Assembly (NCBI RefSeq): GCF_014898055.3
Contig: NW_023604295.1
Span: forward strand, 73,186,301 to 73,250,300
DNA from: Talpa occidentalis
Taxonomy: Eukaryota > Chordata > Mammalia > Eulipotyphla > Talpidae
Reading direction: 5' to 3'
Length of the DNA stretch: 64,000 nt
Shown: positions 11,147-21,793 of the stretch, piece by piece
Position numbering within the stretch: the first letter of the stretch is position 1
Layout of the letters: each line of letters starts with the position of its first letter
Notes under the pieces: model-generated
Database searches by the model: none
What the model saw: only the letters and a program-made list of their open reading frames with translations
Told to the model about the DNA's origin: nothing
Position numbers and translations under genes: made by a program

Positions 11147-11627
11147 TATAGATTGTTCTCTGTTTACAATTACTTGACTTATACTTTTTCAACTATAAGA
11201 TAGAGCAAAAGCAACATGCATTCAAATTTTGATATTTTCTTGGGCAAGCAATACGTGTGGTATGATACATTCTTATAATGCTAAACAGTGGTATGGAGCC
11301 ACGGTGCCTAGTCAGCCATGTGGTCACAAGGGTAAACTGATAGCTACACTTATAGTACAGTATTCCACTTTCAGTACAGTATTCAATAAACTCCATGAGA
11401 TGTTCAAAACTTTATTATAAAATAGTTAGATGAGTTTGCTAGCTGTAAGCTAATATAAGCATGTTGACATTAGGTTTCATTGAGTGGTGATGTACAGTAA
11501 GTGAGCATTATGTTTTAAATGCATTCATAGTAAATGGTTTAGGTAACACATTTTCAACTTAGAATATTTTCAATTTATGGTGGATTTATTGGGAGGTAAC
11601 CCCATATTAAGTCGAAGAAGATCTATA
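11147..11627 (-). mobile_element. Essentially full-length relic of a mammalian DNA transposon
   Basis: The whole interval aligns in order to a recalled non-autonomous mammalian DNA-transposon consensus with 'ctcgacttacgatgg'-type ends. Landmarks are 'cttatactttttcaactata' (11176-11195), 'attttgatattttcttgggc', 'ctagtcagccatgtggtcac', 'cagtattcaataaactccat' and 'ggtaaccccatattaagtcg'. Both ends carry tatagat in inverted orientation beside a TA, consistent with a Tc1/mariner-type (Tigger-like) element. I am unsure of the exact family name. Two overlapping 60-70 codon frames inside it are not genes. Confidence 0.7.
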
Positions 11628-11764
11628 CCTGTATGTGTATTCTGTTATACTAAGTAACCTCCAGTTAACCTATAAAGGGAGTGCATGAGATCAGATACTA
11701 TTCTTTTGTCATTTAAATTATTTATGGAGAACCTGCCACATTAATTATGTTTGTGTTAATACAG

Positions 11765-11945
11765 TGTCTTTAAAGCACATAGGGGAACTCTGGTGACTCT
11801 TGACCCTCACCATTAATTAGGGAAATATGCAGGGAGGCATCACTAAACTTGCTTTGCAGATGAGGACACAGAAACTCAGGGCTCAAGTTGCTTGCTCAAA
11901 TTTGCATCAAAAGAGACAGAGTTGGAATTAGAAGTAGACCTTTCC
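11765..11945 (-). repeat. MIR SINE, antisense
   Basis: 'tttgcagatgaggacacaga', 'aactcagggctcaagttgct' and 'agacagagttggaatta' follow the reverse MIR core (acagatgaggaaactgaggc ... cttgcccaagg ... cagagctgggattcgaa). Confidence 0.7.
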
Positions 11946-12530
11946 CTGCCACCTTTTTTCATTATATTATGAACTAAAGCATCCTACTCTACTGTTAGAA
12001 GATGTAAATATCTGTTGCAAATAGTTGTTTTTGTTTATTTTCCTTCTAAGCATATACATTGTCAAGCATCCACATATAAAAATTAATGTGTGCAATTAAA
12101 ATAGAAAACTACTAGAATAACTCTACTAAGGCAACATCTAATCAATTGCAATATGTAATAGAATTCTACAGAGAAAGAGATTAGAATAGTTGAACAAAAT
12201 ACCTTAATAGACTGTGTTTTAGAATAAAATGTGAAGTACTTGTATGAAAATGAGAATGCTTATGTATCTTCAGAGGCAGGCACAGCATCTTCTTCCCATT
12301 GTATGACATGAACACAGAAAATCTTGAGGGATTAAGAAAGAGTAAATTTTGATGAATGGGAGATAATAATGATGTGTGGAAAACCCCTGTGGGTACTGCA
12401 GCAGGGTGCACAGGAAACAAGCCATTGGTTGAGAATAGGGACATGGGAAAAGTGAGAAATTTCCTATATTAGTTGCAAATGTGTGAGACTTAGAAGATAA
12501 CCCCTGTGTTAGGCCTAATGTGGCCATAAC
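11946..12530. other. Unrecognised non-coding DNA
   Basis: No repeat I can name. Overlapping minus-strand frames of 85-87 codons at 12181-12527 have no recognisable domain. Confidence 0.45.
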
Positions 12531-12600
12531 TGTGAGTGTGTGTGTGTGAGTGTGTGTGTGAGTGTGTGAGTGTGCGTGAGTGGGTATGTGTGTGTGTGTC
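12531..12600. repeat. GT-rich imperfect microsatellite
   Basis: About 70 bp of (TG)n interrupted at intervals by GAGTG and a single CG. Alternating purine-pyrimidine sequence of this kind is prone to Z-DNA and slippage. Confidence 0.9.
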
Positions 12601-13189
12601 TGAAGGGGTCAGGGGAGGAGAAGAGGGCCTGATCCCATGTGTACTTTAAGCAACTATAGATCTTAAAAACATATTAAAAAGCTCCTTTTTCTGCACTCAA
12701 AAATATTTCCTTTTTCTGTATACAGAAAGATAATGAGGTACTGGGGATGGAGGTAGGTTTGGAGAAACAGGAGAAGAGGGAGGAATTGCAAAAGAGGAAA
12801 TATCAGAACCATCCAGTTAGACCTGTAAACCCTGCTCATCTGCTTGGTTACAATAATCAATCCTTTGTCTATACTATTTGGATGATTTCATTTTAAATAT
12901 TTGAAATGTTTGTCAGGTTTACCTTCTCTGGTGTACTAGCAAGAACACATCACTGAATAGGCAATTCAAAGGGCAGTGCAGGGTCTCGGAAAACTCAGAG
13001 CAAGCAGAGCTGGGATCTAACTAGAAGACACTGTACCTTATTGAGTGAACATTTCCACGCTGTCCTTAATGACTACCTTTCTTCATTAGTGCAAACTCTG
13101 ATGCATTGCTAAGTGAAACTCTGGTCAAAATAATATATGAGACTAAGAATAATGGAGTGGATAAACACACATGTGGGCAGAAGCTACAT
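12601..13189. other. Unrecognised non-coding DNA
   Basis: Nothing assignable. Confidence 0.45.
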
Positions 13190-13765
13190 CTAATAAATTA
13201 ATTAGAAATAAAGTGGGCAGTAATATTTCCAAATAAAAGGGGTGCAGTTCTCCGAATGGAAAGTAGTGTTGCAGTGTTTTTATCTGCTCATTGCTCAATT
13301 AGGTCCCAGAATACTACTAAAAATCATTTCGTATTAGAATAATTATGTAAGTAGAAACATTATCTAAATACCCTTGCTGTTTCCTCAAAGATATTTGGCA
13401 GGATTGGATTATTTGTACAATGTTATATTCTGTCAAAAAATTATTGGAGAAAAGCTGTTAAATTTTTAATTTCTGCCAGAACACTTTAGGTGTCAGAATA
13501 ATGAACTTTTTAATACCCTGGCAACAGATTAAATAACATCTTTAAATATGGCTTGACATTTATTTGAGAGAGTTGTGTATTTCTTCCTCTTTTTATTAAA
13601 TTATGGCTGTCACCACATAAAGATGAAAAGAATATATTTTTTAAAAGGGCACAAATACAATAAGCAGACATTAGGTCTGCTCAGTCGGTGGAAAAACTTG
13701 CTTTTCTCAGCAGGTTGACTTCTTAATTATCTTACCATTTAGAGCTCTGCTATATATTTTACTTA
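13190..13765. other. Repeat-free block with homeodomain-type core motifs
   Basis: No repeat resemblance over about 570 bp. Several TAATTA/ATTA cores and mixed-complexity text give it the look of a conserved non-coding element. This is an impression only: conservation cannot be seen from a single sequence. Confidence 0.25.
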
Positions 13766-14097
13766 ATGATCTAATTATATATATTTTATTTCTGCCAAAC
13801 AGTGCCGTAGTTGCTTGTATGTGTTCCTGCTATTAGATAAAATAAGGTGGAAAATGTAGGCAGAGGTTGTCTTAGATCTTGGGCTCTTGTACTTGATTTC
13901 CTTGGAGAGAATCCCCTCATTCCATTCTTTCCTCTCTGTGTTCTCCTCAATTAAAGCTGTCTGACAAGGAACTATTAAGCTCATTCTTACTAAGGTTAAA
14001 ATACTACCCACCATATACTTTCACTTTAACCTGGAGCAAATGAATGAATTTAAATTATGCAACTTAAGGCATCTGTAAAACACATGAAAGAGAATTT

Positions 14098-14447
14098 GAG
14101 AGACAAAAGTTTCTTGAACAAGCATTATAGATTTCTCCTCATTGCGCTGGCCTTCGCTTCACCCTTCATTAGTAACTACATTAGTGGGGTGCAGAGGCCC
14201 TCCAGAGATTTGGGAATAAGGACAGTATGGTGTCTACATGCTGTCCAATAGGATAAGCCTCAAAATCCAATTAGGTTCATATTTAGAGATGATTAAGATG
14301 TATTTTAAATATTTTAAAGAACACAGTATAAAAATAGCATACCTTTAGTTACTCAAACTTAAGATAGTATAGTTACCTGAATTGGAAATGATAAAAAAAA
14401 AAAAAAGGCTTAAGAGACAAAGATTTCTGAAAACAAGTATTATAGAT
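14098..14447. repeat. Pair of diverged direct repeats
   Basis: 14098-14132 and 14412-14447 share the order agagacaaa - tttct - gaa - caag - attatagat, with a few substitutions and a 1-bp length difference. The rest of the interval does not repeat. Confidence 0.6.
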
Positions 14448-15079
14448 CCCTATTTGTAGAGTGGAAATGATGGCCCATACAGATCCTGCAAACAAAGCAA
14501 AGAGAACACTCTAGATTTTTGATGACACCTGACTAACTTCTGTGAAAACTCACTGCGCTTGGGACCATCCCTGGCCTAGGATTCAGTGTGTGCTTGACAT
14601 GCACTTCTGAGCAAGTTTAGCCCCTTTTCTATTTATTTTAAACCTCCAGTACAGACCAGCTACAATCTAATAGTTTCAAGGTTTTCTGCAACCCTTTTCG
14701 TAAGTGTAAAAATAAACTTCATTTTAAATAAAATTCAAAATACCATTATCATCTGGAAAAACTGAAATATCTCAGATGCTCATCAGTTACCAGCTCTGCA
14801 TATTTAATTAAGACTGTTTTACAGTGGTCATATTTTCCTTCACATTTCAGACACACCATCACTGTGGATGAAAATGCTGATTTACCAGGAACGTGTCTGT
14901 TTGTGTCCCTCTGTTCAAAACCCTGCCAGTCATCTAGCAAGCAGTTCTGATGGTAGCTTTATATAGATGGAGTCTTTCAAATTTGATATAAACTTCTAGC
15001 CATGTAATATATTTATTTCACATTGGATGGTTTTCAATATAATTTTTTTTTTTTGGAATGATACTAGATTTGAAAATAG
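14448..15079. other. Unrecognised non-coding DNA
   Basis: No supported feature. Confidence 0.45.
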
Positions 15080-15225
15080 AAGAGTATAATTTAAGATCTA
15101 GTTCAACCCCTTTCTGGTTGTGTGATATTGAACAATTAGCTTCTCCCAGTTGTAGTTTCCTGATCTGAAAACTCTTCATAGTGTGAGTAGAGGAGACCAG
15201 GGCAATTCCAGTTACCCTCTGCAAG
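15080..15225 (+). repeat. MIR SINE, sense
   Basis: 'ttctggttgtgtgatattg', 'aacaattagcttctcccag' and 'gtagtttcctgatctgaaaa' reproduce the MIR order (gctgtgtgaccttgggcaag ... cctcagtttcctcatctgtaaaat). Confidence 0.75.
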
Positions 15226-15654
15226 TATCTGCTTTCCCATTCCTTCCCTTGCTATTGTGAGTCTACCTAATCAAGGTTTCTCTTGAAAACTTCTACCCTG
15301 AATTGCAGCCCTGGGGAATTCCTGAGCTGCCTGTAATTTCTCTAAAGGGAACAAACCTGGCAGTATTCTTCAGGGTCACTGATGACTATTTCAACTCTGA
15401 GCTCGTGAAGTGCAGATACTTCTATAACTAGGCCTTTTTCCATTTCCCTCAGCTAGTGTGGCTGTATACTCCTCTTGCTTGTAAACAGTAATGATTCCTT
15501 TATAGGTTAAGAAACGCAATTTCATTCCACCCTGTTGGGGGGCTGGTCATCATGGTCCTTGAATTCCATTTCACTTAGACTGGGTCGTACTAGCACAAAC
15601 TATTGCCTCTCCTCCCCTGCCCAAACCTGTTTTTCTCTTCAGATTGAGGTAATT
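15226..15654. other. Unrecognised non-coding DNA
   Basis: Nothing assignable. Confidence 0.45.
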
Positions 15655-15667
15655 ACTTGTATAAACC

Positions 15668-15838
15668 ATGATACAAAACAAAAACAAACAGACAATTAAT
15701 ATGCTAGTGACATCCTACAGGGGAGGAAGAGGGATAGGGATCAGAGGGCAGGAGGGAGAAGCACAGGGGACTGTGGTGATGGTACATGGGTGCATTGGAA
15801 ATTCTATGGGGACTACACCTGAGGGGGAGGGGCAAACA
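15668..15838 (+). mobile_element. L1 3'UTR fragment, sense, joined to a SINE
   Basis: Matches the reverse complement of the L1 3'UTR at about 55430-55620: 'acaaaacaaaaacaaacaga', then 'gcacaggggactgtggtgat', 'ggaaattctatggggact' and 'cctgagggggagg'. It lacks the L1 3' terminus and poly(A) and runs straight into a SINE that has lost its first roughly 11 bases. A duplication at 15655-15667 and 16147-16158 flanks the combined unit. Confidence 0.8.
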
Positions 15839-16146
15839 AAGGTGGCGCAGGCGGTTGAGCAGGCAGCTGTCCGCAGCTTCTGCAGCGCGGGTTCTATCCC
15901 GCCAGGCCAGGGAAAATCCCACATGGTGCCGCAGACCTCTCCTGTCTCACCTCTGCTCCCCTCAGCAGTGGGTTTCGTTAGACTGCCTGCTCTGTTCCCT
16001 GCTCTGACTCTGGTGAATCCTCTCACCCGCCGACGCGTCTGGCCAGTACCCCGGTTCTTGTATAAATAAAATTTAAAAAATAAAAAAAAAACAATGATGT
16101 AAAATATAAATAAATAAATGAATGAATGAATAAATAAATAAATAAA
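15839..16146 (+). repeat. tRNA-derived SINE, first ~11 bases missing, 3' part of an L1-SINE composite
   Basis: Starts at ggtggcgcaggcggttgagc, skipping the usual gggcctcccct. A- and B-boxes, body and the 'ggccagtaccccggttcttg' block are present to about 16066. An A/ATAA/ATGA-rich tail follows to 16146. The 133-codon frame spanning the L1 and SINE parts is fortuitous. Confidence 0.88.
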
Positions 16147-16158
16147 ACTTGATAACCC

Positions 16159-16650
16159 ATAGGCTACCACGGAGCTTCCCCTAACCCTCTATCTAACAGG
16201 CACTTTTCGATGTATAAACATTACAGTCATATCCAATTTTAGTCATTTAATTAACCCTCTTTTGCTAATATTTGTTGACCGTCTGAATTCCCAAAGTAGA
16301 CGTAAAGACGCCAACTTTGACTTCTTGTGATGTTCAGTACGTTAAATACTTGAAGTTAAATAAATAAATTTTAAATAAATGATCAAGATAATTAACAAAT
16401 AGAATAAATACTGAAATTAAATAGTAATGCCATTAAAATGTTTAGCAGGTGGTTCATGCTTATATATCACATTACAACTTACATGACAACTAATCATTTT
16501 ATATATAATTATTTTGAAAATGAGCAAATCAAAATAAACCTTAATTATTCTATTTTAATGACATCCCTTCCAAAAATTAAATGCAGATATTATGTTTTTT
16601 TCTTCTTAAAAATCAATGGCTCATTTTCATTTTATAGCTCCTCTAGATTT
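16159..16650. other. Unrecognised AT-rich DNA
   Basis: No supported feature. Confidence 0.45.
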
Positions 16651-16780
16651 GCTTGCAAAAGGTAACAATAGTGAAATATTTGTGATTTTTTCCTCCCCTT
16701 CCCTTTACAGTGCTTCACAGTCATTAACACAGCCTTCCAAGTTTTGTGAAAGAGATCATAATTCCTAGATCATCTGCTAC
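16651..16780 (+). repeat. Copy 1 of a diverged ~130-bp repeat pair
   Basis: Shares an ordered series of blocks with 17772-17895: gcttgcaaaag, taacaatag, atatttgtgat, ccccttc/tctttac, gtcttccaa/gccttccaa, gtaaaagat/gaaagagat and ctac. Either an ancient repeat family or a local duplication. Confidence 0.55.
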
Positions 16781-17771
16781 ATAAATAACACAAAATTAAA
16801 AAAAATAATAAATAAATGAGGGGTAGACAGGGTAACTGTAAGAGATATATGACTTACGTCACTAAGTAGCTATTTGCATTATTAAGGAGCTTGGGGAAAG
16901 GTTTCTTCTAAAGAAAAGATTCTTACATATTAAAACATACACTCATCATTTTATTATTAAACATGTTTATATGAAAGCATGTCAGAGCTGTAAAAATATA
17001 ATCTTACAATATTTTTATCTAGGTATCTGTGAAATAATTCATTTACATATTCCACAAGGGACTAGCATTTTTGAAACTGTCATTGCAATTGGGTGAAAAG
17101 TTCAATTTAGCTGAAACATCAAGCTCTGTACATTAAGAAACACATTCCATAACCAGTATTTTTTGTTTTGTTCACATTTACTAAGCCCTTTCCATCCCCA
17201 TCACTTTCTATGTAGTTTTCAACTCTTAACTGAAACATTCTTTTGCTTTTAATGTAAACTTATGGTATAATTACTAAAAAAAATAAGAATGATGATCTTA
17301 TTAAATAGTCAATATGAGATGAAAGCCAATTAAAATCCTACATGGAAGTCATGCTTGAGGAAAGAGACATAAATGGGAGGGTAATCAGTTGATTGGTTTA
17401 TAGATCTACAGTTCCTCAGGGGATGCTTTAAATCTACATAGTACCCCAGAAACTAGAATTTTGCACTGGGGAACTTTTAATGAAATAGCCTTATAAGGCT
17501 ATCTCCCTATTTGTTTCATGTCCAAGGGAGACACCACAGTAAGTTAATTCAGTCAGGGTCTGGAATAAATTGCACAGGATAAATTCACTTCAGAAGATCT
17601 ATGTTAGAGAAGCTGGAGGCTACCCCATTATAAATACTAAGTCATATTTTTTTGAAAATAGCAGAATTCCAGTGGCTCAATATTTGACAATTTATTGTTC
17701 TCCACAGTATTGTGTTCATTCTGTGTGTTTCTGTAGACAATAGAGGATAGAGTTCGCCTAACTAACACTGT
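16781..17771. other. Unrecognised DNA between the two diverged copies
   Basis: No named repeat or coding sequence. Confidence 0.45.
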
Positions 17772-17895
17772 GCTTGCAAAAGTATAACAATAGAGACATA
17801 TTTGTGATGATTTATTCCCCTTCTCTTTAAGGTGTTCAGATTTAAAAATATTGTCTTCCAATGTTGTAAAAGATAATCCATAGATTATCCCCTAC
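17772..17895 (+). repeat. Copy 2 of the diverged repeat pair
   Basis: Same block order as 16651-16780, about 1.12 kb downstream in the same orientation. Identity looks moderate with small indels. A 74-codon minus frame overlapping it has no domain. Confidence 0.55.
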
Positions 17896-18089
17896 CTTTA
17901 TTCTGGCTAGAAGTCAGATAAAATAAAAGAATAAAGGGTAAACTGTGGATCCGGTCAAGAAATTGTATTTTACCATAAAATACAATAATCATGATGCAAT
18001 TTGAAGCAGTCTTCATTAAGTTTGTTTCTTTCTAGATGCAAAGGTTGACCATTTTTTATTTTATTATTTATTTTTTTATTCTTCCTATC

Positions 18090-18165
18090 CTGGATTTCTT
18101 TTTTTTAATTTTTATTATTATTTTTTACTTTAACATTTATCATTTTTACATTTTTGACCATCTTT
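18090..18165 (-). mobile_element. Short L1 3' terminal fragment, antisense
   Basis: The string 'ttttactttaacatttatca' followed by 'tttttacatttttgaccatc' closely resembles the terminal 70 bp of the antisense L1 at 55352-55425. Only the extreme 3' end is present. Confidence 0.5.
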
Positions 18166-18249
18166 TTAAAAAATAAAATTGAAAGTTAAGATTTCCTCAT
18201 CTGTTAAAAAAACTTAAAGCTTAGTATCGTTCAACACAATTTCAGCTTC

Positions 18250-18625
18250 TGTCTTAATTTGCTTAGGCTGCTGTAACAAAATACCTTAGATTGGGTGATT
18301 TAAGCAATAGATATTTATTTTCTCTAGGCTTGGAAGTTCAAGATAACAGTGCCAGCAAATTCAATTTCTCGTGAGAACCTTCTTTCTGGCTTCCTAATGA
18401 CATCTTGCTGAGTACTCAAATCGCCTTTTTGTACACAAGCTGGAAAGCTGAGAGCAAGTTCTTTTATATGTCTTCCTGTGAAGACACCAATTCTGTTGGA
18501 CTGGAGTATACCATATGTCTTCATTGAACCTTAATTACTTAATTGGAGGCTCACATCTTCAAATACAAGCACTGAGGGTTATGGTTCAGTATATAAATTT
18601 GGTAGGCACATAAAACACTCAGTTT
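18250..18625 (-). mobile_element. ERVL-MaLR LTR (MLT1/MST-like), antisense
   Basis: 'gcttaggctgctgtaacaaa', 'ataccttagattgggtgat', 'aatagatatttattttctct' and 'ggcttggaagttcaagataa' are the reverse complement of the canonical MaLR LTR 3' end. The other end keeps 'ggcacataaaacactcag' where the LTR start lies. It is a solitary non-coding LTR with no internal genes visible. Confidence 0.85.
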
Positions 18626-19428
18626 ATAAAAATCCTTGAGGGTCTATTTTTTGCTCATGTATTTTCTCAGTCTTCAGTTTTTATCTTTTACTCTTTATAA
18701 CTCATATTCTTTCAAAAACCAACACATTTTGTTTGTACACATTTATATTTTAGTGTCCTGTGTCTTTATATGAATTCAAATTTTCTAGCCAGATTTACAT
18801 TTACTATGAATAACCTGGCTTTTCTTTTCCACTTTGTTTTCTTTAGTGCATTACTTTCCATTTTCTACATATATACACTACATACTAAATTTATTTCATA
18901 AAACACCTTTTAATTCTCTAAAGGATATATGAACTTACATTAATTTGAAAATTCAATTTATCCCTTTTGGAAAATAAATATGGTTCCAGAGGGTATATAT
19001 TGGAGGTTGGTTAAATATTTATTTTATTGAATGTAAATCATTATACTGTGTTAAAGAAGTTGAAAGTGGGAAGAAACAATCATAGTAAATTAGAAAGACT
19101 GGGCATCAACCCTAGGGTCACCATGTTGTAAATGCATGACTTTGGGCTGGTCATTCAGTCCATTGAGAGTCTAATTTCTTCTCAGAAAAATATGGCAGTT
19201 TTCTAATAATTACCTTACTCATCCATAGGTTTGTTCCCAAGAAATAATTACAATATATATGTAAAATGCCACATAAATAGTAGTTATTAAAAGAAGTAAT
19301 TTTGCATAGAGTTTTTTTTAACTTTTCTTCAAAAGAAATAGAAACATGGTTATATAGAATAAAAATCTTCCATGTGTTAAAACTACTAAGCATGGGCAAG
19401 ATTGTCTTTTACCACTATCAGATCTTGA
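18626..19428. other. Unrecognised AT-rich DNA
   Basis: No supported feature. Confidence 0.45.
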
Positions 19429-19441
19429 AAATTTCCTTTGA

Positions 19442-19727
19442 TTTTTTTTTTTTTTAAGATTTATTTATTTATTTATACAAGCACTGGGTACAGTCAGAAG
19501 CACGGGAGGGTGAGAGAATTCACCAGAGCCAGAGCGGGGAGCAGAGCAGGCAGAAGGACCGAAGTACACTGCTGAGGGGAGCAGCGGGCGGCAGGAGAGG
19601 TCTGCGCACCATGCGGGACCCTCCTCCGGTGGCCGGCCGGGGAGCAGCGGGGGATCGAACCGGCACTGCAGAAGCTGCGGGCAGCTTCACAACCCAGCCC
19701 TCAACTTCTGCGCCACCGGGGAGGCCC
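19442..19727 (-). repeat. tRNA-derived SINE, young subfamily
   Basis: Full-length reverse copy, T(n)-AAGATTTATTTATTT tail through to 'gcgccaccggggaggccca'. The 'gcactgggtacagtcagaag' end is diagnostic of the young type. An imperfect duplication flanks it (tcctttgattttt / tcctctgttattttt). Confidence 0.94.
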
Positions 19728-19741
19728 ATCCTCTGTTATTT

Positions 19742-20452
19742 TTAACCTACATTTTTACCAAACTTTTTGATGTAGCAGGTATATGCAAACATTTTAGAAC
19801 TGATAATGTGATGACTACTTTGGTAAAGATTTGAGTGTTACTTGAACAAATTTGAGACTATAAATGACAACCATTTTTGCATCACAGCGAACTTTCTGCA
19901 GCAGCATACTATCAGAAATAGACTAGAAATCTGTACATTCATTTAAGAAGCCCCTCAAAAACAAACAAACAAAACATCTTTCCATTTTGCAAGCAAAAAG
20001 AGGCCATGAAAATGGTCACATTGATTAAACAAACTCTAGTGAGGCAGTAAAACCTTTTCTAAGAAGTTTGCTCACTGACCCACAGATGGCACTAGCAACA
20101 GGAAATAGGAGTGTTCTCATTATGCTTGGAAATTCAAAGCAGAGGTTTTCCTAATTGCCTTAGTGAGAATTATATGAGGTCAGAGTAGACAGGCTAGGAA
20201 AGGGAAGAAGCCACTTCTGGTTACTTTGGTGAATATTGATAGTCTGGATTCAGGGATCTTCTCTCTGTTGAAATATATTGTGAATTATACTAGAAGGTTG
20301 GTGTTCAGTTAATACTATGACCTGACTTTTTCCAAAATGTGTAAGGGAAGTTGCTTTTGTATGTGGGCCAAAGGGATTTCACACATGGAACTTATTTAGG
20401 TTTCCCCATATTGTAGTCTTTCTGCATGGGGAAATTACATTTCTATGTGACT
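19742..20452. other. Unrecognised non-coding DNA
   Basis: Holds a degenerate CTCF-like string, cccacagatggc (20079-20090), that misses two core positions. Nothing else recognised. Confidence 0.4.
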
Positions 20453-20471
20453 CAGGATTTAAAGCTTTTCT

Positions 20472-20741
20472 TTTTTTTTTAAGATTTATTTATTTATTTA
20501 TACAAGAACCAGGGTACAGGCCAGATGTGTGGGAGGGTGAGAGGATTCACCAGAGACAGAGCAGGGAGCAGAGCAAGCAGATTGATGAAATACACTGTGC
20601 CGGGGAGCAGCGGGCACAACAGGAGAGGTCTACCGCACCATGTGGGACCCTCGCTGGCCAGCCGGGATTGAACCTGCCCTGCAGAGGCCAAAGGCAGCTT
20701 CACAGCGCGTTGCTCAACCACCTGCGCCACCAGGGGAGGCC
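20472..20741 (-). repeat. tRNA-derived SINE, intermediate subfamily, 19-bp TSD
   Basis: Complete reverse copy. TSD caggattt-aagcttttct at 20453-20471 and 20742-20760, one mismatch (a/g). Carries the 'aagaaccagggtacaggcca' end. Confidence 0.95.
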
Positions 20742-20760
20742 CAGGATTTGAAGCTTTTCT

Positions 20761-21266
20761 ATAACTGGCTGTATCTTAGGCGGACAAGAGAAAGAAGCCA
20801 GTTATCTTCCTGAACTGAGTGTATGGATCTGTTGTGTCCTTTCATTAACCAGTTCATTTTGCCGGTGTATACGCCAAACAAGGTTATCCAATTTGTCGCC
20901 CACTGTGTAGATTACCCTTAAGATTGTGAAAGTTCATTCTCTGTGGATGTTATAAAATTGACACGATATTTGAAGGTAGTAGTTATACAAGATAGGAATG
21001 TTCTTATAAGGTTTTGTGTAAATTAAACATCATTGGCCAAATCAGATTAGAAAATGCAAAGGAGCAGGTAACACAAGACTGCAGTGAGTCCTTCTGAAAA
21101 AATACATGTTTTGTGATGTAAAAAGTTAACTGATATTTTAATCTGTTTGGAGGTAGCTGGCTATAAGTGTAACTTCCATGTAGCTAATATCTTTCCAGTG
21201 AGAAAGAAGCACTGTCCACGAAAGTAACTGAAATTGCAACATCAGAACAGGTAGTTTAGCCAGCAC
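20761..21266. other. Unrecognised non-coding DNA
   Basis: No supported feature. Confidence 0.45.
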
Positions 21267-21280
21267 AAAACAGAGTCATG

Positions 21281-21779
21281 GGCCTCCCCGGTGGCGCAGC
21301 GGTTGAGCGCTGGGTTGCGAAGCCTCTGCGGCCTCTGCGGTGCCGGTTCGATCCCCGGCTGCTCCCCGGCCACCGCAGGAGGGTCCCACATGGCATGCAG
21401 ACCTCTCCTGCCGCCCGCTGCTCCCCTCAGCAGTGTACTTCGGTCCTTCTGCCTGCTCTGCTCCCCGCTCTGGCTCTGGTGAATTCTCTCACCCTCCCGC
21501 ACTTCTGTTCTGTTTTTTTTTTTTTTTTTTTTTTTTATAGAGGCATGTTTTATTTATTTGTTTGCTGGTTTCTTTGTTTGTTTTGTTTATACATGCACTG
21601 GGTACAGTCAGAAGCGCGGGAGGGCGAGAGAATTCACCAGAGCCAGAGCAGGGAGCAGAGCAGGCAGAAGGACCGAAGTACACTGCTGCACCCTCCCGCA
21701 CTTCTGACTGTACCTAGTGCATGTATAAACAAACAAACAAATAAATAAATAAATAAATTCATGTTAAAAAAAAAAAAAA
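21281..21779 (+). repeat. Young SINE interrupted by an inverted SINE
   Basis: The outer element begins GGCCTCCCCGGTGGCGCAG, has intact A- and B-boxes, is broken at 21508, resumes at 21689 with its 3' block and ends in (ACAA)n(ATAA)n-A(17). A single flanking duplication, aaaacagagtcatg, at 21267-21280 and 21780-21793 shows that the outer SINE was one insertion. The 156-codon frame across it is repeat-derived. Confidence 0.96.
21508..21688 (-). repeat. 5'-truncated SINE nested in another SINE
   Basis: Reverse-strand 3' half of a young SINE: long poly-T, then the complement of an extended tail including tatagaggcatgt (21536-21548), then the body up to 'gaagtacactgctg'. Its own 18-bp target duplication, caccctcccgcacttctg, lies at 21490-21507 and 21689-21706. 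The body is complementary to the outer SINE at about 21427-21507. Confidence 0.96.
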
Positions 21780-21793
21780 AAAACAGAGTCATG

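Noticed and set aside
15668..16069. 133-codon plus-strand open frame
   Set aside because: It runs across an L1 3'UTR fragment and a SINE. The SINE body gives similar long frames in many copies because it is GC-rich and stop-poor.
20079..20090. Second CTCF-like motif cccacagatggc
   Set aside because: It misses two core positions of the consensus. A similar weak string at 52479-52490 was rejected for the same reason.
21278..21748. 156-codon plus-strand open frame, the longest in the window
   Set aside because: Entirely within the nested SINE pair, with poly-Phe from the inner T tail and no protein domain.
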